A DNA stretch of 64,000 nt, from contig CP098528.1 in the NCBI GenBank assembly GCA_030440445.1, positions 4,340,001 to 4,404,000 on the forward strand, in the 5' to 3' direction. Source of the DNA: Halomonas sp. KG2 (GTDB lineage: Bacteria; Pseudomonadota; Gammaproteobacteria; Pseudomonadales; Halomonadaceae). The notes under the pieces were generated by a model, which had not been told where the DNA came from, ran no database searches, and saw only the letters and a list, made by a program, of their open reading frames with translations. The stretch's first letter is position 1. Every line of letters starts with the position of its first letter. This document shows positions 44,997-54,196 of this stretch, piece by piece. A program made the translations under genes and the position numbers.

Positions 44997-45133
44997 GAGA
45001 TAGCACTCTCCTGTCGTGTTTAATATATTTTTAGAGGTAAGTGATAGATAGGATGATAGCGTTAAACAGTAATTGTAATGGTCCGCCATAGCAGTTGCTG
45101 CCAGCCCATCGCCAGCAGCCTACTAACGGGTGA

Positions 45134-47266
45134 TTAATTGGTCATTCTAGTTATTTTGCCGACATTAGGAAGGTTGCGAATACGCTTAATAATGCGCGCA
45201 AGATGCACTCGGCCTTTTACCGATAAGGTTAAGTTAACGATTGAAAGCCGCGCATCGCGCTCTTCAATGCCGATACGCTCGATATTAGCGTCGGCATCGG
45301 TCACCACGCCCGCCAGCTCGGCCACCAGCCCACGACGGCTCTCAATTTCAATGCGCAGCGCGACCGGGAAGTCTTCATCTATACTGTCCGACCACTCGAG
45401 GGCAAACAGCTTCTCTGGGTCGTTTTTGCGATCACCTAGGTTTTTGCACTCACTGCGATGCACCACCAGCCCCTTGCCAACGGATAAGTGGCCGACAACG
45501 GGGTCGCCCGGCAACGGATGACAGCAGCGGGCAAAATTAATCACCATACCTTCGCTACCGCTGATAACGACGGCTTTTTCACTATCCCCACTGAGAACGT
45601 AGTCAGAGTTGCCGCCATTAGAGACATCAACCAAGCGCCGTGCCACCACATGGGCCATGCGATTGCCCAAGCCAAGTGACTCTAACAAAGCATCTAGCGA
45701 AACGACGTCCAGCTCTTTCAATGCTTTAGCAAAAACACTTTCATTAAGTTCTTCCAGACTGGTTTCAAACGGCGCCAGCGCCTTATTCAACAGCCGTCGC
45801 CCTAAGATAACCGCTTCTGCCTGCTGCTGGTGCTTCAATGCATGACGTATCGCGGAACGCGCTTTTGCTGTCGTGACGAAGTTGAGCCATGCCAAGTTAG
45901 GCCGTGCACCAGGAGCAGTAATAATTTCCAGCGTTTGGCCACTTTCAAGACGCGTCGAGAGCGGGGCTAAATGGCGATCAATACGACAAGCAATGCAGTT
46001 ATTGCCAATATCGGTGTGTACGCTGTAAGCAAAGTCGATCACCGTTGCGCCCTGAGGCAGCTCCATGATGTCGCCTTTGGGAGTAAAGACGTAGATATCG
46101 TCTGGGAAAAGATCGTTTTTGACGTGCTCAATAAACTCTAGCGAATCCCCTGCATGGCGCTGCATTTCCAGCAGCCCTTTTACCCAAGCACGGGCGCGGG
46201 CATGGCTGCCTTCGGCAATGGGGTGGGTTGTTTGCCCTGCTTTATAGAGCCAGTGGGCAGCGATGCCATTATTAGCCATCGCCTCCATCTCACGGGTGCG
46301 GATCTGCACTTCAATGGGCATCCCGCCCTGACCAAACAGCGTGGTGTGAAGACTTTGGTAGCCGTTGGCTTTTGGGATAGCGATATAATCTTTAAATCGC
46401 CCTGGTACGGGCTTATAGAGATTATGCACCACGCCTAAGATGCGATAGCAGCTAGCGACATCTTCGGTAATAATGCGAAATCCGAAGACATCCATAATTT
46501 CCGCGAACGGCTTACGCTGGTCGCGCATCTTTTTATAAATCGACAGCAGATGTTTCTGCCTGCCAATCACAGTACCTTTAAGCCCTTCATCGTCTAGGCT
46601 CTGCTGTAGCGATGACTGAATTTCTCGCATCGCACTCCGGCGGTTCCCCCGCGCGCTGGCCACCGCGCGCTTGATGCGTTCTGAACGCATTGGGTGAATA
46701 GCCTGGAAAGAGAGGTCTTCAAGTTCAACACGAATCGTATTGATACCTAAACGTCCCGCGATTCGGGCATAAATTTCCAGCGTTTCTCGGGCAATACGGC
46801 GCTTTTTATCTGGGCGCAATGCTCCCAGCGTGCGCATGTTATGCAGACGGTCAGCCAATTTTACGATGATGACGCGGATATCCCGCGACATCGCTAACAC
46901 CATCTTCTGGAAATTTTCCGCCTGGGCGACGGCTTTGTCTTCAAAGGTGATCTGGGTCAGCTTGGAAACACCATCCACCAATTCGGCGACAGGCTTACCA
47001 AACTGCGCAGACAGCGCCTTCTTCGAAACACCCGTATCTTCAATGACATCGTGCAGCATGGCCGCCATCAAGCTTTGATGGTCCATGTGCATATTAGCCA
47101 ATATATTAGCGACCGCTAACGGGTGGGTCACATAAGGCTCACCTGAGCGACGGCGCTGGCCGTCGTGGGCTTGCTCGGCATAATAGAAAGCGCGTTTGAC
47201 CTGCTGTATTTCGTCTGGAGGTAAATAGCCGCCAAGTCGATCGGCCAGGTCATCAATGGTGAACAT
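45134..47266 (-). CDS. spoT: (p)ppGpp synthetase/hydrolase SpoT
   Basis: A 710-residue bifunctional RSH protein that makes and degrades (p)ppGpp in stringent control. The HD hydrolase domain is intact (MAAMLHDVIEDTGV near 70). The synthetase domain has DVFGFRIITED and GRFKDYIAIPKANGYQSLHT. A TGS domain follows (DIYVFTPKGDIMELPQGATV), then a helical region and a C-terminal ACT domain (LRIEIESRRGLVAELAGVV). It lies 44 bases after rpoZ on the same strand. Confidence 0.95.
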   Translation of the reverse strand: MFTIDDLADRLGGYLPPDEIQQVKRAFYYAEQAHDGQRRRSGEPYVTHPLAVANILANMHMDHQSLMAAMLHDVIEDTGVSKKALSAQFGKPVAELVDGVSKLTQITFEDKAVAQAENFQKMVLAMSRDIRVIIVKLADRLHNMRTLGALRPDKKRRIARETLEIYARIAGRLGINTIRVELEDLSFQAIHPMRSERIKRAVASARGNRRSAMREIQSSLQQSLDDEGLKGTVIGRQKHLLSIYKKMRDQRKPFAEIMDVFGFRIITEDVASCYRILGVVHNLYKPVPGRFKDYIAIPKANGYQSLHTTLFGQGGMPIEVQIRTREMEAMANNGIAAHWLYKAGQTTHPIAEGSHARARAWVKGLLEMQRHAGDSLEFIEHVKNDLFPDDIYVFTPKGDIMELPQGATVIDFAYSVHTDIGNNCIACRIDRHLAPLSTRLESGQTLEIITAPGARPNLAWLNFVTTAKARSAIRHALKHQQQAEAVILGRRLLNKALAPFETSLEELNESVFAKALKELDVVSLDALLESLGLGNRMAHVVARRLVDVSNGGNSDYVLSGDSEKAVVISGSEGMVINFARCCHPLPGDPVVGHLSVGKGLVVHRSECKNLGDRKNDPEKLFALEWSDSIDEDFPVALRIEIESRRGLVAELAGVVTDADANIERIGIEERDARLSIVNLTLSVKGRVHLARIIKRIRNLPNVGKITRMTN

Positions 47267-47310
47267 TTACCGCGCCCCTAGTCGCTTCTAAGTCCAGTCT
47301 CTAGTAAACC

Positions 47311-47571
47311 TTAGTCGTCGATATGTGTCGTAGGCGTCATTGCTGGGCGCGTACGGACCGGGGCTTCAACCGGTTCATCTAGCACGGTGTGGTTTACCAG
47401 ACCTGCGGCAATTTCACGCAGTGCCATAACGGTAGGCTTATCGTTCTCCCAGGGCAGTTGCGCTTCACGGGAGCCACGGGCAAGCTGGCGCGCGCGCTGG
47501 GTAGAAATCATCACCAGCTTGAAGCGGTTCTCAACATTTTCCAGACAATCTTCAACGGTTACGCGAGCCAT
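47311..47571 (-). CDS. rpoZ: RNA polymerase omega subunit
   Basis: An 86-residue subunit that wraps the beta-prime C-terminus and helps form a ppGpp site. The start at 47571 ([17 protein letters not shown]) has AGGAAGG seven bases upstream. The frame is open further. [16 protein letters not shown] and [15 protein letters not shown] are conserved. It lies between gmk and spoT in a gmk-rpoZ-spoT cluster. Confidence 0.96.
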   Translation of the reverse strand: MARVTVEDCLENVENRFKLVMISTQRARQLARGSREAQLPWENDKPTVMALREIAAGLVNHTVLDEPVEAPVRTRPAMTPTTHIDD

Positions 47572-47660
47572 GGGGGCCTTCCTGTAATGACAACGCTGGG
47601 CCAGCGTTGTGGTGAAACGCCGCGGGCCCAGCAAAAAAAGTGGTAATGGAATCTGCTAGA

Positions 47661-48308
<648 letters not shown>

Positions 48309-48365
48309 TTAGCAAAAAATAGTTAGCAAAAGATAGATAGCGAAATGATAGTCAGCGAAAGATCG
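48309..48365 (+). repeat. Imperfect 14-15-bp tandem repeats upstream of gmk
   Basis: Four units: TTAGCAAAAAATAG, TTAGCAAAAGATAGA, TAGCGAAATGATAG and TCAGCGAAAGATCG, with a decayed fifth (TTGATGAAGATAAAC). The unit is (T/C)AGC(A/G)AAAnAT. They lie 16 bases upstream of the gmk start codon, probably within its leader or promoter. Confidence 0.65.
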
Positions 48366-48481
48366 TTGATGAAGATAAACAAGACAACGGCTATGCGTTG
48401 TAGTGTGTATATAGTAGCGCGCAGTATCGCACACCTATGCTATGGACTGTAGCGTTTCGGCGCAGTCACAAGGAGGTCGTT

Positions 48482-49177
48482 ATGCGCAGTACGATCGTTA
48501 TTTTATGCTTAATTGCCCTGGGCGTAGCGTTCCAAAAAGGCTTGATTGAGATTCCCCGCCATTGGGCCCCCTGGGCGCCACTCTATATCGATGACCCAAT
48601 AACACCCATCACCCAGCTAAAGCTCAAACGTCTAAACGATGACCGGGGTGCCTGTTTAGCCGCACTGGACACCGTGCCAGAAAGCGAGCTTAGTTACACA
48701 CCTTTAGCCGATTATTCCCCAACCGCTAGCTGCCCACTGACGAATATCGTGCGTATGCAGTCTAGCAGTGTTCGTTTTAACCAACGCTTTGTCGCTAGCT
48801 GCCCAATGGCGCTTGCCTGGGTAATGTACGAGCGCCATGCCCTTCAACCTGCCGCCCTGGAAATCATGGGTAGCCGTGTGGCCCAAGTCAATCACGTTGG
48901 CAGCTTTGCCTGTCGTAACGTCTATGGCCGCGAAACAGGCAGGCGCAGTGAACACGCCACCGCTGAAGCACTGGATGTGGTGGGGTTTCAGTTTGAAAAC
49001 GGCCAGCTCATTACGCTAATCAATCACTGGGATGACGAAGGCGAAACCGGGGAATTTCTAAGAGCAGCGAGAGATGGCGCCTGCGACACCTTTGGTAACG
49101 TGTTGGGTCCAGACTACAACGCCGCACATGCTGATCATTTTCACCTCGGCATGCGCGGCTTTCGGCTATGTCGTTAG
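48482..49177 (+). CDS. Extensin-like family protein, predicted periplasmic
   Basis: A 231-residue protein with an N-terminal hydrophobic anchor (STIVILCLIALGVAFQKGL) and a C-terminal extensin-like domain. The start at 48482 has AAGGAGG upstream. Six or more cysteines in the mature part point to periplasmic disulfides. RSEHATAEALDVVGF and AHADHFHLG contain the His/Asp/His ligands of LAS-type zinc peptidases that cut peptidoglycan peptides. Enzyme activity is inferred from those motifs. Confidence 0.83.
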   Translation: MRSTIVILCLIALGVAFQKGLIEIPRHWAPWAPLYIDDPITPITQLKLKRLNDDRGACLAALDTVPESELSYTPLADYSPTASCPLTNIVRMQSSSVRFNQRFVASCPMALAWVMYERHALQPAALEIMGSRVAQVNHVGSFACRNVYGRETGRRSEHATAEALDVVGFQFENGQLITLINHWDDEGETGEFLRAARDGACDTFGNVLGPDYNAAHADHFHLGMRGFRLCR

Positions 49178-49184
49178 TAAACAC

Positions 49185-50384
49185 TCATTGATAACGTTCA
49201 GCCGTAGCGAAAGTGCGTTTCTCAAGCCAGCGCCCCCAAGCAAAAATCACTAGCCCGCAAAGGGCTAAACCGGTACCGACTAACCCTGTGCTCGACCAAC
49301 TAAAACCTGCGCTAATCACCAGTCCTGCTAGCCACGCTCCTAATGCATTAGCCCCATTAAAAGCGGCATGGTTTAGCGAAGCCGCCATCGTTTGAGCATC
49401 TTCTGCCACATCCATTAAACGGGTCTGCAGCGCAGGTGCTAGCGCCATGCTAGAGCCGACTAATCCCACAAATAACAGCCCCGTCCAAACATTATTGGCA
49501 GCAAAATAGAACAATCCTTGAATTACAGCGCACCACACCAAGGTAGCGGGAATCGCGCGCATCAGGTTCTTGTCCGCTGCACGACCGCCAATTAAATTCC
49601 CAGCGATAGAGCCAAGACCAAAGATGACCAACACTAGCGGCCCCAGCGCTTCACTCATACCCGCTTGCTGCGTAAGCGTAGGCATCACATAACTAAAAAT
49701 AGCAAACATACCGCCACAACCAATACAGGCAATGGCCACCGTCACCAACACACGCTGCTTTATCAATGCCGACAGTTCACGTAGCGGACTTGCCAAGGCA
49801 TCGAACGGCTGTACAGGCACCCACAGACGAATCAATAGCGCGGTCAACAGGGCAATAATGCCTACGGCTGCAAAGGCGATTTGCCAACCAAACAGATTAC
49901 CTGTCCAGGTGCCTAACGGCGCGCCAATCAGAATCGCCAACGTCAAGCCCATCATTACCCGAGAAATAGCGCGTGCGCGCTGATCAATCGGCACTGCGCC
50001 AGCCGCTACCAAAGCGGCTACGCCAAAGTAAGCACCGTGGGGTAACCCGGCAATAAAGCGCAGCCCAACAAATGACCAAAATCCCGGCGCCATGGCACTG
50101 GCGATATTACCGACGGCAAAGACCAACATCAGCACAATGAGCAACGCACGCTTAGGTACCCGCGCTGCAAAGGCAGATATCAGCGGCGCGCCCACAACTA
50201 CGCCCAGGGCATAACTACTGATGGCATAGCCCACCTGAGGCACCGTAACGGCGAGATCTTCCGCAACACGGTTCATTAACCCCATAATGACGAATTCGCT
50301 GGTGCCAATACCAAACCCGCCTAACGCCAACACGACTTCTGCCAGCCGCGGGTTACGTGCCAATCCCGATGACGACGCCTGCAT
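49185..50384 (-). CDS. Major facilitator superfamily exporter (DHA1 type)
   Basis: A 399-residue, 12-helix inner-membrane transporter. The start at 50384 has GGGGGAG six bases upstream. A start seven codons earlier is possible. The opening ALGGFGIGTSEFVIMGLMNRVAEDL is typical of the AraJ/PbuE/NepI drug:H+ antiporter subgroup, and LRFIAGLPHGAYFGVAA is the family motif after helix 4. Substrates in this subgroup include arabinose, purines and drugs. None can be assigned here. Confidence 0.88.
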   Translation of the reverse strand: MQASSSGLARNPRLAEVVLALGGFGIGTSEFVIMGLMNRVAEDLAVTVPQVGYAISSYALGVVVGAPLISAFAARVPKRALLIVLMLVFAVGNIASAMAPGFWSFVGLRFIAGLPHGAYFGVAALVAAGAVPIDQRARAISRVMMGLTLAILIGAPLGTWTGNLFGWQIAFAAVGIIALLTALLIRLWVPVQPFDALASPLRELSALIKQRVLVTVAIACIGCGGMFAIFSYVMPTLTQQAGMSEALGPLVLVIFGLGSIAGNLIGGRAADKNLMRAIPATLVWCAVIQGLFYFAANNVWTGLLFVGLVGSSMALAPALQTRLMDVAEDAQTMAASLNHAAFNGANALGAWLAGLVISAGFSWSSTGLVGTGLALCGLVIFAWGRWLEKRTFATAERYQ

Positions 50385-50578
50385 ACTTTTCTCCCCCAGG
50401 CGCATTCAACACCTGCTTAACAAAACGGTCTTGTATAGCTGCAAATGATCGCAGGATTAGACAAAAGTAGAAATACGCAACACCAAAAAAGTTAGCGAGC
50501 GAACGAGGCAGTTCCGACGGATTACAACGCTAATATCCTAATTTTGTTAGTGTGTTTTTAAACTTATAAGCAGGTGAA

Positions 50579-51196
50579 ATGTTCATGACACTAGAGACTA
50601 TCGAGTACGCCATGGAGGCACTGGCTAAAGCAGACTCCGATATTGCCCGTGCTTATCCACTGGTGGGAGCACCTGCGCCGCGCCAACGCGATCAAGGCTT
50701 CGCAACGTTTTTTAATACGATTGTTAGCCAGCAGATTTCGACGGAAGCAGCGCGCGCTATTATGGGGCGTGTCACTTCATTGCTACCTGAATTGCACGCG
50801 CAAGCAGTTATCGACGTTGAAGACCAAGCGCTGCGTGATGCAGGGCTTTCCTGGCGCAAAGTAGCCTATGCCAAAGGGTTGGCGGAGGCAGAGCTTGCAG
50901 GCACATTCAGCGCCGATGGGCTGGCCATGCTGAGCGATGACGAGGCGATTGCCGCCATCACTCAACTACGTGGTTTTGGACGCTGGAGCGCCGAAATTTA
51001 CCTGATGTTTTCGCTCCAACGCGCGGATATATTTCCCGCCGACGACCTTGCCTTACGTATAGCGCTTGGCCGTCTAAAAAAACTGGAAGACAAACCCACG
51101 CCTAAACAGGCTCGCCAGTTAGTCGAACACTGGGCCCCCTGGCGTAGCGTGGGTTCGCTATTTTTATGGCACTACTATCGTGGAGAACCGCTTTAG
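50579..51196 (+). CDS. AlkA-like DNA-3-methyladenine glycosylase II
   Basis: A 205-residue HhH-GPD superfamily glycosylase that removes alkylated bases. The hairpin-helix-hairpin is [17 protein letters not shown] and the catalytic aspartate is in [32 protein letters not shown] is a conserved helix. It lacks the N-terminal AlkA domain and the Ada regulator fusion, as in short yeast Mag-like forms. It converges on aqpZ with a four-base overlap. Confidence 0.9.
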   Translation: MFMTLETIEYAMEALAKADSDIARAYPLVGAPAPRQRDQGFATFFNTIVSQQISTEAARAIMGRVTSLLPELHAQAVIDVEDQALRDAGLSWRKVAYAKGLAEAELAGTFSADGLAMLSDDEAIAAITQLRGFGRWSAEIYLMFSLQRADIFPADDLALRIALGRLKKLEDKPTPKQARQLVEHWAPWRSVGSLFLWHYYRGEPL

Positions 51197-51942
51197 GGAA
51201 CGATCTTACCCGTTAGATCATCGTCATGATCAGAAGGCGATGGCGGCGCTATGAGTGCCTCAGGCTGAGCAATAAAGCGATACGCTAGTGCCCCTAACGC
51301 TGCGCCGATCATAGGCGCTATCCAGAACAGCCACAGCTGAGCCGTCGCCCAATCTCCTACATATAGAGCAACGCCCGTACTACGCGCTGGATTCACCGAG
51401 GTATTGGTCACCGGAATGCTGATCAGGTGAATTAGCGTTAAGCCCAAGCCAATCGCCAACGGCGCAAACCCTGCAGGTGCACGACCATCGGTTGCCCCCA
51501 TAATGATGAAGATAAACATCATGGTCATTACGACTTCCGTTAGTAACGCCGCCGTCATGCTATAACCGCCGGGTGAATGCTCTCCATAGCCATTAGATGC
51601 AAACCCAGCCGACACATCAAACCCAGCTTGGCCACTCGCAATGAGATACAGCACGCCACCGGCAACAACGGCACCCAGTACTTGCGCACCAATATAGTAA
51701 GGCAGCTCTTTAGCAGGAAAGCGCCCTCCCACCCAAAGTCCTACCGATACCGCAGGATTTAAATGGCACCCCGAAATATGCCCAATCGCATACGCCATCG
51801 TAACAACCGTTAAACCAAAGGCCAGCGACACCCCTAATAGGCCAATGCCGACTTCTGGAAAAGCCGCTGCTAACACCGCGCTGCCACAACCGCCCAATAC
51901 TAGCCAGAACGTACCAATTAACTCCGCTACGTACTTTTTCAT
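51193..51942 (-). CDS. aqpZ: Aquaporin Z
   Basis: A 249-residue, six-helix water channel of the MIP family. The two NPA boxes are HLNPAVSVG and SVNPARSTG. The narrow-pore arginine follows the second NPA, and [17 protein letters not shown] lies in helix 1. The sequence fits AqpZ (water-specific) better than GlpF. The C-terminus extends in an acidic tail (SDHDDD). Its upstream region is long and AT-rich. Confidence 0.94.
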   Translation of the reverse strand: MKKYVAELIGTFWLVLGGCGSAVLAAAFPEVGIGLLGVSLAFGLTVVTMAYAIGHISGCHLNPAVSVGLWVGGRFPAKELPYYIGAQVLGAVVAGGVLYLIASGQAGFDVSAGFASNGYGEHSPGGYSMTAALLTEVVMTMMFIFIIMGATDGRAPAGFAPLAIGLGLTLIHLISIPVTNTSVNPARSTGVALYVGDWATAQLWLFWIAPMIGAALGALAYRFIAQPEALIAPPSPSDHDDDLTGKIVP

Positions 51943-52501
51943 ATCCCTACTCCTCTAATGACCAAGCATCATTGGGAATACTGCGCCAGCGAGTTAAGCA
52001 CCCATAAAGACGCTTATTGATGTGTACGCAGTAATGCGTGCACTCAGTGCACGCCATTTTTTTAATTAACTTAAAGAGAGAAACTAGTTCTTAAACACTA
52101 GGCATATTGTTAATTTATTTTACAACAAATTAGTGTAAAAACAACTTAACCAAGCACCTAAAGAAAAGACAAGCTTTTATATAACAGCCTTTGAAAATGG
52201 GCAACAAAATATCACCAGCGACTTTAAAATAAACAAAAAGAAACAATTAGCGTATTAGTCATTATGCGCTAAAAAATCATGAATCAATTAGATTGATAAT
52301 AAGTGTTTCTTTAATACCATCTTTTTAGATTCCAAAAAAACGTTAAAAACACCAAAAGCACCCGTTATAGATGAAAAGTAACGGGTGCTAAAAGAGTGCG
52401 TTATCTACCTCTATGGATGAAACATTCAAAGCTGACTAAGCCCTAGCCTAGATAGTGAAACGGCAGATCCTGTTTCGGACGCAGGGCGAAGAGCCTAAGG
52501 C
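51943..52501. other. AT-rich gene-free region upstream of aqpZ
   Basis: About 560 bases with no credible gene on either strand. It contains a perfect hairpin, GCGTGCACT/AGTGCACGC (52036-52054), followed by CATTTTTTT on the plus strand, and then AT-rich sequence to 52350. The right edge holds the terminator of the siderophore cluster. The aqpZ promoter should lie in the first 100 bases. Confidence 0.5.
52357..52389 (-). terminator. Terminator of the siderophore-uptake operon
   Basis: AGCACCCGTTA (52357-52367) and TAACGGGTGCT (52379-52389) form an 11-bp stem with an 11-base loop. Read on the minus strand it is followed by TTTGGTGTTTTT. It lies about 110 bases after the stop of the 147-residue gene. 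Confidence 0.8.
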
Positions 52502-52945
52502 TTAGGTACCAAGTAGCTCTACCGCCAGTTCAGAGGCCTGTTGCCGAGTCTGCACCACCTTCATGGGAAACTGATACAGTTTTCTTGAGACAGTTTTGAG
52601 ACGCTCTTCAAGAAGCGCTCTTAGCGCCTCATCCTGGGTAACGTAAACATATCCTTGGCAGAAGTGATTCAGGCGGTCGCGATGTTTTTTGATCCAGAGG
52701 ATTGCTGTCTTTTCGTCCTCGTGAGGTTCGTCATCATGATCATGGCTAGGTGGCGTCCACACCGCTACGAAAGGCACTTCCTGGGATAACAGGCAGTCCA
52801 GTCCAGCCAGAAGTCGGGAGACGCGGTTTTCCTCGTTCAGCTCTGGGAAACGGATAAAAGCCGTCGGCCAATCACCAATATCAAATAAGTCTCGATCCGG
52901 CACCGATTGCTGGAATGGCACGTATTTCTGAGTCATGTTGGACAT
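52502..52945 (-). CDS. Uncharacterised His/Asp-rich cytoplasmic protein in siderophore operon
   Basis: A 147-residue soluble protein with no signal peptide or membrane helix. Its centre carries a His/Asp/Glu cluster, SHDHDDEPHEDEK (about 67-79), that looks metal-binding, followed by helices rich in Lys, Arg and Leu. It lies two bases after the RhtX/FptX-like permease and is the last gene before the terminator, so it belongs to the uptake operon. It may handle iron or siderophore release. I do not recognise the family. Confidence 0.72.
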   Translation of the reverse strand: MSNMTQKYVPFQQSVPDRDLFDIGDWPTAFIRFPELNEENRVSRLLAGLDCLLSQEVPFVAVWTPPSHDHDDEPHEDEKTAILWIKKHRDRLNHFCQGYVYVTQDEALRALLEERLKTVSRKLYQFPMKVVQTRQQASELAVELLGT

Positions 52946-52947
52946 AG

Positions 52948-54192
52948 TTATTCCTCTGAGTAAAGATGTCGTAAAACGCTGATGACTAGCAGCAGGGCCA
53001 GCGCACCGATGGCGTAGAACAGTCCCCAGCCAATCAGAGATATCAGGCTGGCAGCCCCTACAGTGACCAGCGTGCTGGCAAAGCGGCTAATGCCGTAATA
53101 GGCGGCGTAGTCGGTCGCTGGCTGTGCCCCTTCTGACCAGCCCAGAATTTTGGCCGCAACGGTGACGTAGATGCCGCTGACACCAGCACCAATGGCGATA
53201 GCACCAGCCATAGCAAGGGTCGGTACTAGCTGAAGAAAGCCATATCCCATGGCAACCAGCGACAACAATGAGACGGCTGCGAACAGAGACATGGTGCGAG
53301 TCAGTCCAGCGAGTTTCATCAATGGGATAGATACCGCAGAGGTCGCCATCATGGTCAGCGGCCCCAGGGTGCCGACGATCCAGCCCACTTGTTGAATACT
53401 GACCCCAAGGTCGATGAGCATCAGTCGATTTAGACCGGCGAGCGGAAAGATGATGCAACAGGTTAGCGTCAGCAACAGTACGCGACGGCGTGAATCAGCC
53501 ACAGACAGCAGCTTCAACAGGCTGGCCCGACCATGAGAGGAGTCTGGCTGGCTGGAGACGGCATCAAAACGGCCCAACGGTAGGGCGAATAACAGCAGCA
53601 ACCCCATGACCATCGACAGCAATAGGAAAGCATTCTGCCAGCCTAGCTGATCAAAGAAGCCCACAAAGCCTCCTCCGCCTAGCATGGCGCCCAGGGACAG
53701 AGCAGCCAGCTTGGTAGCAGAGGCGACCGGGCGCCATGCAGGGAGAATGGTCTTAACCGCCATGGCATCCAGCGCCAAGTCCATTGTGGCAATGGCCAGC
53801 GACACTAACAGGCCCAGACCAAACAATTGCCACCACGGAATACCTTCAGACAGGGCGATAAGTATCAAAAGGAGGATCGCGGCACTCTGCATAGCCACAA
53901 TCCAGCCCAGCCGGCGAGAAATCAGCGGCAAGCCAACCCTGTCGATCATAGGAGCCCACAAGAAGGTCAACCCGAAAGGCAGGTAAAGCAAGTACAGCCA
54001 ACCGGTGGAGGCAATACTCAGCCCCTGATCCCGCATAATGGCTGGCATGCCCCCATTCACCACCCCCATGATCAAACCAAAGCCTACATACAGAGCATTG
54101 ATCCCAAGCAGTACCCAAGGTTGGTGTGCTGCTGCGACTGGCTCTCCCAGCGCTTCGTATCGGTCGAGGCCGCTTGTTTGGTCTGTTTTCAT
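52948..54192 (-). CDS. MFS permease, RhtX/FptX-like siderophore importer
   Basis: A 414-residue, 12-helix inner-membrane protein. PWVLLGINALYVGFGLIMGVV starts helix 1, WLYLLYLPFGLTFLWAPMIDR follows helix 2, and the AmpG-like layout fits the RhtX/FptX group that carries intact ferric siderophores into the cytoplasm without an ABC transporter. It starts four bases after the receptor stop, and no ABC importer genes are present. These two facts support the role. Siderophore identity is unknown. Confidence 0.82.
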   Translation of the reverse strand: MKTDQTSGLDRYEALGEPVAAAHQPWVLLGINALYVGFGLIMGVVNGGMPAIMRDQGLSIASTGWLYLLYLPFGLTFLWAPMIDRVGLPLISRRLGWIVAMQSAAILLLILIALSEGIPWWQLFGLGLLVSLAIATMDLALDAMAVKTILPAWRPVASATKLAALSLGAMLGGGGFVGFFDQLGWQNAFLLLSMVMGLLLLFALPLGRFDAVSSQPDSSHGRASLLKLLSVADSRRRVLLLTLTCCIIFPLAGLNRLMLIDLGVSIQQVGWIVGTLGPLTMMATSAVSIPLMKLAGLTRTMSLFAAVSLLSLVAMGYGFLQLVPTLAMAGAIAIGAGVSGIYVTVAAKILGWSEGAQPATDYAAYYGISRFASTLVTVGAASLISLIGWGLFYAIGALALLLVISVLRHLYSEE

Positions 54193-54196
54193 AGGG

